Source: Gemmatimonadota bacterium (GTDB lineage Bacteria > Gemmatimonadota > Gemmatimonadetes > Gemmatimonadales > GWC2-71-9). From it: a stretch of DNA of 64,000 bases. The notes under the pieces were generated by a model. The model did not search any database. It saw only the letters and a program-made list of their open reading frames with translations, and was not told the origin of the DNA. Each line of letters opens with the position of its first letter. Position 1 is the stretch's first letter. This document shows, piece by piece, positions 47,565 to 55,549 of the stretch. The stretch lies in NCBI GenBank assembly GCA_016704275.1, contig JADJAK010000005.1, forward strand, positions 248,001-312,000, given 5' to 3'. The translations under genes and the position numbers were made by a program.

Positions 47565-48791
47565 GTGAAGGTTCTGGTCGTTGATGATGATCCCACCATG
47601 CGGCGGCTGGTCGTCCGCCTCGCATCGCGTCACCCCCATGTCGAGATCACCGAAGCCGACAATGGCGTCGCCGCACTGGCAGCCGTCGAGGCAGAACGCC
47701 CCGACCTCGTGATCACCGATGTCACCATGCCGTACCTCGACGGGCTCGGCTTGCTCGAAGCGCTTCGCGGCTCGGCGGCCTACCGGGAATTGCCGGTCGT
47801 GGCCGTGTCGGCCATCTCCGACAAGGCGCTGGTGCTCCGCATGGTCGACCTCGGCATCGAGGACTATCTCCTCAAGCCGCTCGATCCCGCCACCGCCGGC
47901 CAACGATTCGATGAGTTGCTCGGCCGCGTCGAGGCACGGCGCGCCGCGCCCACGGCGGCGAGCACGACCCGCGACTCGCTGATGCTGATTGACCGCGAGC
48001 CCGGGTATGGTGCCGTCGTCCGTGCCGCCCTGGGGAGCCGGTTTGCGATCGTCGACGATCTCCCGGCCGCCGCGGCCTTTGCCTCCGCGATCGCTGCGCC
48101 GCCGCTGCTTGTCCTCCTCGGACAGGGCCTCGCCATGCCCTCCGAAGTGGTCATCGCTCGGACGCTCCGCGCCAGCGGGGCCAGCAAAGTGGTGCTGCTG
48201 ACCGATCACGCCGTGACCGAAGGTGGCGACGCCTTCGATGCGATCGTCCAACGGACGCACGTGCCGCAGAAGCTGCTCGCGTCGCTGGAGTCGTTGATCG
48301 CCGGGCTGCGCGACGACGGCGGTCAGCTCACCAAGCATCTCGCGGCGGTGGGCGCCGACCTCGGTGTGGCCTGTCGACAGTCGCTCGGTATCCTGACAGG
48401 CCAGGAATCGTCGCTCGTCGAGGCAGGTGACGGCCCCACCGGAGAGCTCGTGAGCGTCCGCGTCTCGCTGACCCGCGTGGGCGGGAGCGAATCCGTGGCG
48501 CTGGTGTTGCGCATGACGGCCGCGGACGTGACCGCCCTGGCCGCACCCGATGGGGCCGACGAAGGCGCCGCCGACAAGTTGCTCCATGCCGTGGCCACCC
48601 CCGCCGCGGCCCGAGTGGCGCATGCCCTCTCGCAGCGGGGCTGGACCTTCAGCGCCAACGCCTCGACAGAGAACGCCGAGCCTGACACGGACGCCGCCGC
48701 TCGCGTGCTCGTTCGCACCGAAGGTGGCCAACTGCTCGAAGCCGTGCTCTCGGTCGACGCATCGCCGCCGGCGGCGGTGGCCGCCGGATGA
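47565..48791 (+). CDS. Response regulator with unusual C-terminal region
   Basis: The product is 408 residues from GTG 47565, with CGGAGG six bases upstream. A complete receiver domain (1-120) has acidic residues VDDDP, the phospho-acceptor D52 in LVITDVTMP and K104 in LLKPLD. About 130-230 looks like a degenerate second alpha/beta (pseudo-receiver) domain. About 260-405 has alternating strands and helices, and could be a CheX-like phosphatase fold. No DNA-binding domain, GGDEF or HD motif is seen. It is an orphan: no histidine kinase lies nearby. Confidence 0.75.
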   Translation: MKVLVVDDDPTMRRLVVRLASRHPHVEITEADNGVAALAAVEAERPDLVITDVTMPYLDGLGLLEALRGSAAYRELPVVAVSAISDKALVLRMVDLGIEDYLLKPLDPATAGQRFDELLGRVEARRAAPTAASTTRDSLMLIDREPGYGAVVRAALGSRFAIVDDLPAAAAFASAIAAPPLLVLLGQGLAMPSEVVIARTLRASGASKVVLLTDHAVTEGGDAFDAIVQRTHVPQKLLASLESLIAGLRDDGGQLTKHLAAVGADLGVACRQSLGILTGQESSLVEAGDGPTGELVSVRVSLTRVGGSESVALVLRMTAADVTALAAPDGADEGAADKLLHAVATPAAARVAHALSQRGWTFSANASTENAEPDTDAAARVLVRTEGGQLLEAVLSVDASPPAAVAAG

Positions 48792-50416
48792 CGGTGCCAC
48801 GGGTCGCCTCCACGTCGTCGGTCGCGACCCGACTCGAGATCGCGCTGATCGCCGCCGTCTGCGCGGCGCTCTGCATCGTGCTCGGATGGACCAGTCGCAC
48901 GGCGCTCAACCCCGACGGCGTCTCCTATCTCGACATCGCGGCCCGGTTCTCGGCTGGTGATTGGTCCGGCGCCGTCCAGGGCTACTGGAGTCCACTCTAC
49001 CCGCTGCTCCTCGCGGTGCTCGGCACCGCGACGGGCGCGACCGGTGCAACGCTCCTGGGGCAGGTGCATTTTCTGAATGTCGGTATCGCACTTGGCATCG
49101 TGGCGCTGCTCTGGCGAATGGCCCGAGTGCACGGCGACCCGATCGTCGCGCGCGCCCTCTTTGCGGCCTTCCTGCTCGCGTCGGCGCGGACCCCACGACT
49201 CGACGCCGTGACACCCGATCTGCTGCTGATTGGGGCGGTCCTCGGATTGGGCGGTGAGTTGCTCCGTGGCGCGGGCAGCCGATGGTACGCGCTGGGGGCG
49301 TGGTTCGGGGTGATCTTCCTGACCAAGACCAGCAGTTGGCCCTGGCTGCTCGTCACCGTGGCGATCCTGGCGATCGCCGGGGATCGTGCGATGCGCCGCA
49401 CCCTTGTCCGCGCAGGTGGTGTGGCGCTTGTGGTGATGGCGCTGTGGGTGGTGCCGCTCTCGCTCAAGTCCGGTCGGCCGACGCTCGGCAGCGCGGGTGC
49501 CTTCAACGCCTGCTGGTATCTCGAACGGTGCGACTCGCGGACACCCGACGAACACTCCGGCGCCCATGCGCGCTACGGTGGGCTCCGTCTCGCCGACGGC
49601 GAACTGGTCACCGTGGCGGACTTCAGCAATACGCAATGGACGTATGCACCGTGGTCCGATCCGACGGCGTGGCAGGCCGAGGTCGGCAGCATCAACCGCG
49701 CACCGCTCGACCTCTTCGACCTGGTCGGCTACTGGAGTCGACAGGGCTGGGCGGTGATCTCGCTCTGGACCCCGCAACTGCTGCTCTTTGTCTTGTTCCC
49801 TGTGGCACTCCTCAGCAGGAGCCGCGGCCTGCTGGGCAGGGGCTGGCGGGAGCAACGGATGGCGGTGCTGCTGGTGGTGCTCGGCCTCGCTGGCGTGGCG
49901 CAGTTCATCGTGGTGCACGCCGAACCGCGACTGATCGCGCCGTTCGTCCTGCTGACGTCGATGGGTTGCCTCTGGTGGTGGCGCGCGCCGGGGATCGCCA
50001 CATCAGCCCGGCCGTTTCGGTCGGAGGTCGTCCTGGTGCTGAGCTGGGTTGGACTCGTGTCTGCGGTGCTGCGCGGGGCGATCTACGTCCCGGAACTGAT
50101 GAAGCGCGCAACAGAGGACACCGCGCGCTTCGAACGGTTGCGTCGGGCCGGAGACGCCGCGGTGCCCGGCGGATTGGCCGGACGCGCCGTCGTGGTGGTG
50201 GGTCCGGCCATCCCGGTCGTCTCCGACGCGTGGCTGTTCGGTGCCCGCATCGTGGCGCAGATCCCGCCAGGCTCGGCGGCGAGAATTCGCAACTGGACCC
50301 CGGCGCAGCAGCGGGAGATGCTCGGGCTGCTGGGGCAGGGAGATGGTGACGTGGCATGGATGACGGCAACCAACGGGTCGATTCTGATGGCCCCCATTGT
50401 TCGGAGCACCCGATGA
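48788..50416 (+). CDS. Polytopic membrane protein, GT-C glycosyltransferase-like
   Basis: The product is 542 residues with roughly ten to eleven hydrophobic helices. An acidic first loop (RTALNPDGVSYLDIAARF) is followed by a periplasmic tract and a C-terminal soluble part. This layout matches GT-C enzymes that use polyprenyl-phosphate sugars, such as PMT/ArnT-like proteins, although no exact family is recognised. The start overlaps the response regulator stop by four bases. The 3' end overlaps the next gene start. Confidence 0.68.
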   Translation: MTVPRVASTSSVATRLEIALIAAVCAALCIVLGWTSRTALNPDGVSYLDIAARFSAGDWSGAVQGYWSPLYPLLLAVLGTATGATGATLLGQVHFLNVGIALGIVALLWRMARVHGDPIVARALFAAFLLASARTPRLDAVTPDLLLIGAVLGLGGELLRGAGSRWYALGAWFGVIFLTKTSSWPWLLVTVAILAIAGDRAMRRTLVRAGGVALVVMALWVVPLSLKSGRPTLGSAGAFNACWYLERCDSRTPDEHSGAHARYGGLRLADGELVTVADFSNTQWTYAPWSDPTAWQAEVGSINRAPLDLFDLVGYWSRQGWAVISLWTPQLLLFVLFPVALLSRSRGLLGRGWREQRMAVLLVVLGLAGVAQFIVVHAEPRLIAPFVLLTSMGCLWWWRAPGIATSARPFRSEVVLVLSWVGLVSAVLRGAIYVPELMKRATEDTARFERLRRAGDAAVPGGLAGRAVVVVGPAIPVVSDAWLFGARIVAQIPPGSAARIRNWTPAQQREMLGLLGQGDGDVAWMTATNGSILMAPIVRSTR

Positions 50417-50871
50417 AGGCTGGATGGACTGTCGTGGCGATGGCCAGTGTGCTCCTGCCCGGCTGTCGGCGGGCCCCCGAGGTCACCGGGGCGAGTGCCG
50501 CGGTGGGGGATGTCACCATCCGTGACGGAGTCGCCTGGGGGCTCGCCTCGAGCCGAAGTTCGACGATTGGGTTCCGCGCCTCTGCCGCCGTGGCCGACAC
50601 GCTGATCGCCGTGGAGAGCCCCGACGGCCTCGCCACGCTGCACACGACGCTCGACGGCCGGATGGTGGACCTGACGGCCCTGCCCGTGGCGGGCGGTGCC
50701 ACGGAGGTGCTGGGCGGGGGTGGTGCGCACATCATGCTCACGGAGGCGACGCACGGCTATGCGGCCGGCGATTCCGTGCGGATCGTGCTCCAGTGGGCAC
50801 GGAGCGGGCGAGTGGCCTTCTCCGTGCCCCTGCGGAACTACTCCGATGCCTCGGGGCTGCTCGGCCGCTGA
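50413..50871 (+). CDS. PCu(A)C-like copper-binding lipoprotein
   Basis: The product is 152 residues from ATG 50413. The lipobox is LLPGC with C18. The last 80 residues resemble the PCu(A)C periplasmic copper chaperone domain. Candidate ligands are H77 and M84 (in LHTTLDGRM), then H106 and M108 (in GGAHIMLTE), followed by YAAGDSVRIVLQWARSGRVAFSVP. The front of the domain is shortened and lacks the usual strand region. The metal and role are inferred; such proteins often deliver copper to cytochrome oxidase. It overlaps the GT-C gene by four bases. Confidence 0.72.
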   Translation: MKAGWTVVAMASVLLPGCRRAPEVTGASAAVGDVTIRDGVAWGLASSRSSTIGFRASAAVADTLIAVESPDGLATLHTTLDGRMVDLTALPVAGGATEVLGGGGAHIMLTEATHGYAAGDSVRIVLQWARSGRVAFSVPLRNYSDASGLLGR

Positions 50872-50892
50872 CCAGGCCCAGGGCCGCCCCTC

Positions 50893-50921
50893 TTGATCGG
50901 CGGCCCGCTTCCGGCCATTTT
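50893..50921 (+). promoter_or_regulatory. Putative promoter of the serine tRNA gene
   Basis: TTGATC (50893-50898) and CATTTT (50916-50921) are separated by 17 bases, placing transcription start near 50928 and the tRNA 5' end at 50955. By-eye match. Confidence 0.4.
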
Positions 50922-50954
50922 GTCGTGCTCCTGTGCCTCCGGCACCGGAATCCA

Positions 50955-51041
50955 GGACAGGTGTCCGAGTGGTTGAAGGAACCGGTCTCGAAAACCGGCA
51001 AACCGGCAACGGTTTCGAGGGTTCGAATCCCTCCCTGTCCG
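50955..51041 (+). tRNA. tRNA-Ser (anticodon CGA)
   Basis: The 87-base cloverleaf has acceptor arms GGACAGG and CCTGTCC plus discriminator G at 51041. The anticodon stem CCGGT/ACCGG carries loop CTCGAAA with anticodon CGA at 50989-50991. The long variable arm has a stem (AACCG/CGGTT), and the T arm has GTTCGAATC. The class II shape with long variable arm and the CGA anticodon identify serine, reading UCG. The 3' CCA is not encoded. Confidence 0.96.
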
Positions 51042-51052
51042 TCGATTCGCCC

Positions 51053-51084
51053 GAGGGGCGCTCCCAATCCCGGGGGCGCCCCTC
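51053..51084 (+). terminator. GC-rich hairpin after tRNA-Ser
   Basis: Arms GAGGGGCGC (51053-51061) and GCGCCCCTC (51076-51084) pair perfectly around a 14-base loop and are followed by a short T-containing run (CGGCTTTCC). It sits 11 bases after the tRNA and is a likely intrinsic terminator. Confidence 0.6.
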
Positions 51085-51115
51085 CGGCTTTCCCCTCGGG
51101 GTGCTATCCTTCGGT

Positions 51116-51289
51116 ATGGTCCTTCCGCTGCTCCTCGCCACGCAGGGCTCGCTTCCCGAGGCGTGCATCCTGACCGGCCTCTGCAACATCGTGCAGCCGG
51201 CCCCGCCGGTTGCACCCGGGGTCCTCTTCGTCGCGGTCGGCATGGTGTGGGCCGGCGTCTGGGGAATGCGCCGCCGTCCCGTTCGATGA
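51116..51289 (+). CDS. Small putative membrane protein upstream of an ABC transporter
   Basis: A 57-residue open frame starts at ATG 51116 and ends in a four-base overlap with the ABC ATPase start. It has two hydrophobic parts (a leader-like VLPLLLATQ and a helix PGVLFVAVGMVWAGVWGM), two cysteines and a basic tail RRRPVR, consistent with a small membrane protein. It has no recognised family. The overlap with the next gene is the main support, and it may be a leader peptide. Confidence 0.45.
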   Translation: MVLPLLLATQGSLPEACILTGLCNIVQPAPPVAPGVLFVAVGMVWAGVWGMRRRPVR

Positions 51290-52224
51290 CCAGCGCGGTC
51301 CAGCTCGTCGAGCTGCGAAAGACCTACCCCGGTTCCACGACCCCAGCACTCGACGGCATCTCCCTCGACGTCCCTGCCGGCTCGATCTATGGCATCCTCG
51401 GCCCGAATGGCGCGGGGAAGACCACCACGATCGGGATCTGCACCACCCGCGTCCGCCCGAGTGGCGGCACCGCCACCGTCGCAGGCCGCTCGGTCGTCGA
51501 TGACGCCGTGGCCGTTCGCCGAGCCATCGGCGTCGCCGCGCAGGCGCTGACACTGGACCGCTCCTGCAGTGTCTCCCAGAACATCTACTTCCATTGCCGC
51601 TATTTCGGCGTCGGGCATGCCGAGGCGAAGCGCCGGACGGCCGAGCTGTTGGAGCGCTTTCGTATCGCCGATCGTGCCGATGCCATGCCGATGACACTTT
51701 CGGGTGGCCTCGCACAGCGCGTCCAGCTTGCCCGCGCGATCGCGCACCGCCCCAGTGTCCTCTTCCTCGACGAGCCCACCGCCGGCCTCGATCCGCAAAG
51801 CCGCCTGGCCCTGTGGGATCTGGTGCGAGGTCTGATCACCGAAGGGATCACGGTGGTGCTCACCACGCACTACATGGAGGAGGCCGACCAGCTCTGCGAT
51901 CGGCTCGCCGTCGTCGACCATGGTCGACTCCTCGCCGAGGGGACGCCAACCTCGTTGAAGCAGGAGGCTGGCGGCAACGCCGTGGTCGATGTCCACTTTG
52001 CGGGATCGCGCGACGAGGCGCAGCGCGTGGTGGCCGCGGTGGCCGGGGTGCGCGAAGTCCACCCCACCGACGCGGGGCTGCGGATACTGGTCGAGCCGGA
52101 CGGCGCGGGAGTGCCTCGCGTGGTCGCCGCGGTCGCGGCCTTCGGCTTGACGGACCTCAAGGTGGTCGAGCCGTCGCTCGAGACCGTCTTCATCGGACTG
52201 ACCGGACGCGATCTCCGTGAGTAG
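51286..52224 (+). CDS. ABC exporter ATPase (DrrA/CcmA-like)
   Basis: The product is 312 residues. Walker A GPNGAGKTT (39-47), signature LSGGLAQRVQLARA and Walker B VLFLDEPTAGLD are intact, with the H-loop TTHYMEEAD. The C-terminal 80 residues form the extra domain seen in DrrA-type exporters. With the ABC-2 permease that follows by an eight-base overlap, it would export a drug, lipid or other small molecule. The substrate is unknown. Confidence 0.9.
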   Translation: MTSAVQLVELRKTYPGSTTPALDGISLDVPAGSIYGILGPNGAGKTTTIGICTTRVRPSGGTATVAGRSVVDDAVAVRRAIGVAAQALTLDRSCSVSQNIYFHCRYFGVGHAEAKRRTAELLERFRIADRADAMPMTLSGGLAQRVQLARAIAHRPSVLFLDEPTAGLDPQSRLALWDLVRGLITEGITVVLTTHYMEEADQLCDRLAVVDHGRLLAEGTPTSLKQEAGGNAVVDVHFAGSRDEAQRVVAAVAGVREVHPTDAGLRILVEPDGAGVPRVVAAVAAFGLTDLKVVEPSLETVFIGLTGRDLRE

Positions 52225-53023
52225 TACACCTGGCGGCACCTTCGCGTCGGTCCTCGGCCTCTGGTCGCGCGACCTCGCCGTGCTGCGGCGCGAGCTCTTC
52301 CCGTTCATCCTCCGGGTCGTCGCCAATCCGCTGCTCACCGTCTTCGTCTTCACCTACGTGTTGCCGAAGAGCGGCCAGTCGATGCCGACCGCTGCGGCGG
52401 CGGGTTCCTTCGCGACGGTGCTGGTCCCCGGGCTGGTGGCCGTCGCGATGATGTTCACGGCGATCTCCGCAGTGGCGTTGCCATTGAGCGTGGAACTCGG
52501 CGCAACCCGGGAGATCGAGGACCGCGTGCTGGCCCCGATTCCACTGGGCACGGTCCCGTTGGCGAAGGTGGCCTTCGGTGCCTTCCAGGGCATCCTCGCC
52601 GGGGCGGCGATCTTCCCGATCCTCTTGGTCCTCCCCGCGACCGAAGTGCACGTGCGGGTCGCGAGCTGGCCGATGTTGATCGCGATGCTGCTGCTGGCGA
52701 GCTGGACCGCCGCCGCCCTCGGCCTCTTCCTCGGCACCGCGATCCGGCCGCAGCAGATCGGATTGATGTTCGCCGTGGTGCTGACGCCAATGACCTTCCT
52801 GGGCTGCGTCTACTACCCGTGGGCCGCGCTCCACGCGATACCGTGGCTGCAAGCCGTGGTGCTGGTCAACCCGCTGGTGTACATGACCGAGGGGCTGCGG
52901 ATCGCCCTCACGCCGGACGTCCCGCACCTCTCCCCGGTCGTCACGGCGGTGATGCTGGCGCTCCTCGGCGCGGGGCTCACCCGACTCGGGGTCCGCGGCT
53001 TCATCCGGCGAGTGATCGCCTAG
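52217..53023 (+). CDS. ABC-2 type exporter permease
   Basis: The product is 268 residues from GTG 52217, with six predicted helices. It has the ABC-2 pattern: a cytoplasmic start, the helix region VANPLLTVFVFTYVLP, the mid loop ATREIEDRVLAPIPLGTVPLAK and the motif GCVYYPWAALHAIPWLQAVVLVNP (in parts). It forms the membrane half of the pair with the upstream ATPase. Confidence 0.88.
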   Translation: MSSTPGGTFASVLGLWSRDLAVLRRELFPFILRVVANPLLTVFVFTYVLPKSGQSMPTAAAAGSFATVLVPGLVAVAMMFTAISAVALPLSVELGATREIEDRVLAPIPLGTVPLAKVAFGAFQGILAGAAIFPILLVLPATEVHVRVASWPMLIAMLLLASWTAAALGLFLGTAIRPQQIGLMFAVVLTPMTFLGCVYYPWAALHAIPWLQAVVLVNPLVYMTEGLRIALTPDVPHLSPVVTAVMLALLGAGLTRLGVRGFIRRVIA

Positions 53024-53085
53024 CCCTTTCGCGCCCGGGCCGGTCAACCGATACTGCGAACAACCCCCACCATGTCGGAGTCCCT

Positions 53086-55479
53086 GTGCGCCTCGCCCCG
53101 TGGTTCGTGCTGCCGGCGTTGCTGCTCGCGTGCGCGCCGGAACCGGAAACGCCGACGACCCCCGTGCTGCCCCCGCCACCACCCGCGGCGGCCCGCGGCC
53201 ACTGGTCCGATTCGCTGACCTGGGCCCCCGGCCTCATGCCGGTCGCGGGTGCGGATGTCACGATTCCCGTCGGCGACACCGTCGAACTCGATGTCTCCCC
53301 GCCGCGCCTCAATCGGCTCACCATCCTCGGCGCATTGGTGGTGGCGCCTGGGCGAGACATCCAACTCACCGCGCACGAGGTGCACGTCCGCGGCACGTTC
53401 CGGATCGGTACTGAGGCCGCGCCCTACACCAGGCGATTCACCCTCACGCTGACCGGGGTCCCCGACGGCGTGGTTACCGCACTGGGCAGCAAGGTGCTGG
53501 CGGTCTTTCCCGGCGGCACGCTCGATATCCACGGCGAGCAGCGCCTCGGCTGGACCCGATTGGCAGCGACCGCGCCTCCGGGCGCGACCACCCTCTCGCT
53601 CCTCGAGCCCACGAATTGGCGGATCGGTGACCGGGTCGTGGTGGCGTCGACCGACTTCGATCCCGCCGAGGCCGAAGAGGCGGTGGTGACGGCTGCCACG
53701 CCGACGAGCGTGACGCTGGACCGCGCGCTTCGGCACGAGCACTGGGGCACGGTGCAGCAGGTCGCCGGGCGGAGCGTCGATGAGCGGGCCGAAGTGGGCC
53801 TGCTGACCCGCAACATCACGGTGCAGGGTGACTCGAGCTCGAGCAACGGGTTCGGTGGCCACTTGATCATCTTCTCAGGCGGCACCGCGCGCATCGAGGG
53901 CGCCAGCTTCACCTCGATGGGGCAGAGCGGCCTGGTGGGCCACTATCCGTTGCACTGGCACATGGCAGGCGACGTCACCGGGCAGTACATCCGCGACGTG
54001 GCCATCTGGCACACCTTCAATCGCTGCCTGACCATCCACGGCACCGATCGCGCGGTGGCCCAGCGCAACGTCTGCTACGACCACCTCGGGCACGGTTACT
54101 TCCTCGAGGACGGCGCCGAGACCGGCAACACGATCGAGGGGAACCTCGGACTCTCGGCGCGCACGCCGGCGGCGAACGTCCGCATCCTCGCCTCGGATGC
54201 GAACCCGGCCACCTTCTGGCTGACGAACCCCGACAACACCGTCCGGCGGAATGTCGCGGCCGGCTCGGTCGGCTTCGGCTTCTGGTACGCGCTGCCGGCG
54301 GCTCCCACCGGTTTCTCCACGGGGCAGCCCGATCGGCCCCGCAACACGCCGCTCGCCGAATTCAGTGACAACGTGGCGCACTCGAACCGCCGCCCTGGCC
54401 TCAACGTCGACGATGGACCGAAGCCGGACGGCACGACGGAGACAACCTCGTTCAACCCGCGCGCCGGCGCGGTGAGCAACGGGGCACCCGTGGTGGCGAC
54501 CTTCCGGAACTTCTCCGCGTGGAAGCACACCTCGCGGGCCGTCTGGCTGCGTGGCTCGTCGCAGCGCCTCGACAACGCCGTCCTCGCCGACAATCTGATC
54601 GGGGCGACGTTCGCCTCGTCGGAGACCTTCTTCGAGAATTCGCTGGTGGTCGGCGAGTCCGGCAACGTCACGCCCTCGCCGAACGCCAGTTTCCCGATCC
54701 GGGGCTACGAGTTCTACGACGGCACGGTGGGCGCGACCAACGTCACCTTCGCCAACTTCGTCACCACGCCGACGCGACCGGCGAGCGCACTCGGCTACAA
54801 TCGCCGCAATGGCTTCCCGATCTCGCAGTTGAACTTCGGGACGGCGCTCCGCTTGGTGAATGCCAACGGTGCGTACCTTGAGCCGGCCCAGGCCGACAAG
54901 GACGGCGATAAGTCCGCGCTCTTCCGCGATATCGATGGCGGCCTCACCGGCACACCGGGGATGACCGTCATTGCCGACGTCCCGCTGCTCGTCTCCCCAG
55001 GCTGCGTCAAGCGCGTCGAGTGGAACGCCTGGCAGTGTGCCAACCGCTTCCTCGGCCTCAACATCGACAGCGAGGGGAATGAACCCGTCGCGCCGATGTC
55101 GCTGCGGCGTGACGATGCCGCCACCGTCTCGCTGGTTGGCGTCCCCGGCAATCTCAAGACGGTGCGGATGTCGGTGCCGATGGGCCGACGCTTCGAGTTG
55201 GCCTGGGTCACCGCCATTCCGAGGCGGTTGAAGCTCACGCTGCAGCGCGGCGACGTAGGCGACTGGATTCAGGTGGCCATTCCGTACCAGGCCGGGATTC
55301 CGTTCTCGGTGGTGCGCGACTTCGGGACCAGCACCCCGCTACCGGCCGCCGCCTCGCTCGCCGAGGTGGTGAACGGCTCGGGCGACCGGTACTACTGGGA
55401 CGCGGCCACCTCGATCCTCCACGCCAAGCTCTTCATCCGCTCCGGGCGCACCAGCACCACGCTGCAGGTCATCGGCTAG
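53086..55479 (+). CDS. G8-domain lipoprotein with right-handed beta-helix
   Basis: The product is 797 residues from GTG 53086, with TCGGAG just upstream. A longer open frame runs back through the permease gene but only as a shadow. The lipobox is LLLAC with C16, followed by a Pro/Thr linker. Residues about 40-160 form a G8-like domain: SDSLTWAPGLMPVAGADVTI, LNRLTILGALVV and LTAHEVHVRGTFRIG. A long repeat region with Asn-rich turns follows, consistent with a parallel beta-helix (HWHMAGDVTGQYIRDV, RNVCYDHLGHGYFLEDG). This architecture resembles CEMIP/TMEM2 and PKHD1L1-type proteins, known for hyaluronan or glycan binding. The ligand here is unknown. Confidence 0.78.
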   Translation: MRLAPWFVLPALLLACAPEPETPTTPVLPPPPPAAARGHWSDSLTWAPGLMPVAGADVTIPVGDTVELDVSPPRLNRLTILGALVVAPGRDIQLTAHEVHVRGTFRIGTEAAPYTRRFTLTLTGVPDGVVTALGSKVLAVFPGGTLDIHGEQRLGWTRLAATAPPGATTLSLLEPTNWRIGDRVVVASTDFDPAEAEEAVVTAATPTSVTLDRALRHEHWGTVQQVAGRSVDERAEVGLLTRNITVQGDSSSSNGFGGHLIIFSGGTARIEGASFTSMGQSGLVGHYPLHWHMAGDVTGQYIRDVAIWHTFNRCLTIHGTDRAVAQRNVCYDHLGHGYFLEDGAETGNTIEGNLGLSARTPAANVRILASDANPATFWLTNPDNTVRRNVAAGSVGFGFWYALPAAPTGFSTGQPDRPRNTPLAEFSDNVAHSNRRPGLNVDDGPKPDGTTETTSFNPRAGAVSNGAPVVATFRNFSAWKHTSRAVWLRGSSQRLDNAVLADNLIGATFASSETFFENSLVVGESGNVTPSPNASFPIRGYEFYDGTVGATNVTFANFVTTPTRPASALGYNRRNGFPISQLNFGTALRLVNANGAYLEPAQADKDGDKSALFRDIDGGLTGTPGMTVIADVPLLVSPGCVKRVEWNAWQCANRFLGLNIDSEGNEPVAPMSLRRDDAATVSLVGVPGNLKTVRMSVPMGRRFELAWVTAIPRRLKLTLQRGDVGDWIQVAIPYQAGIPFSVVRDFGTSTPLPAAASLAEVVNGSGDRYYWDAATSILHAKLFIRSGRTSTTLQVIG

Positions 55480-55549
55480 CGACCTCCGGGAGGCGCGGGT
55501 TAGACTTCGCGGGTTCACTCCCGCAGTGCCCTGCCTCCCAGAGGTGTCC

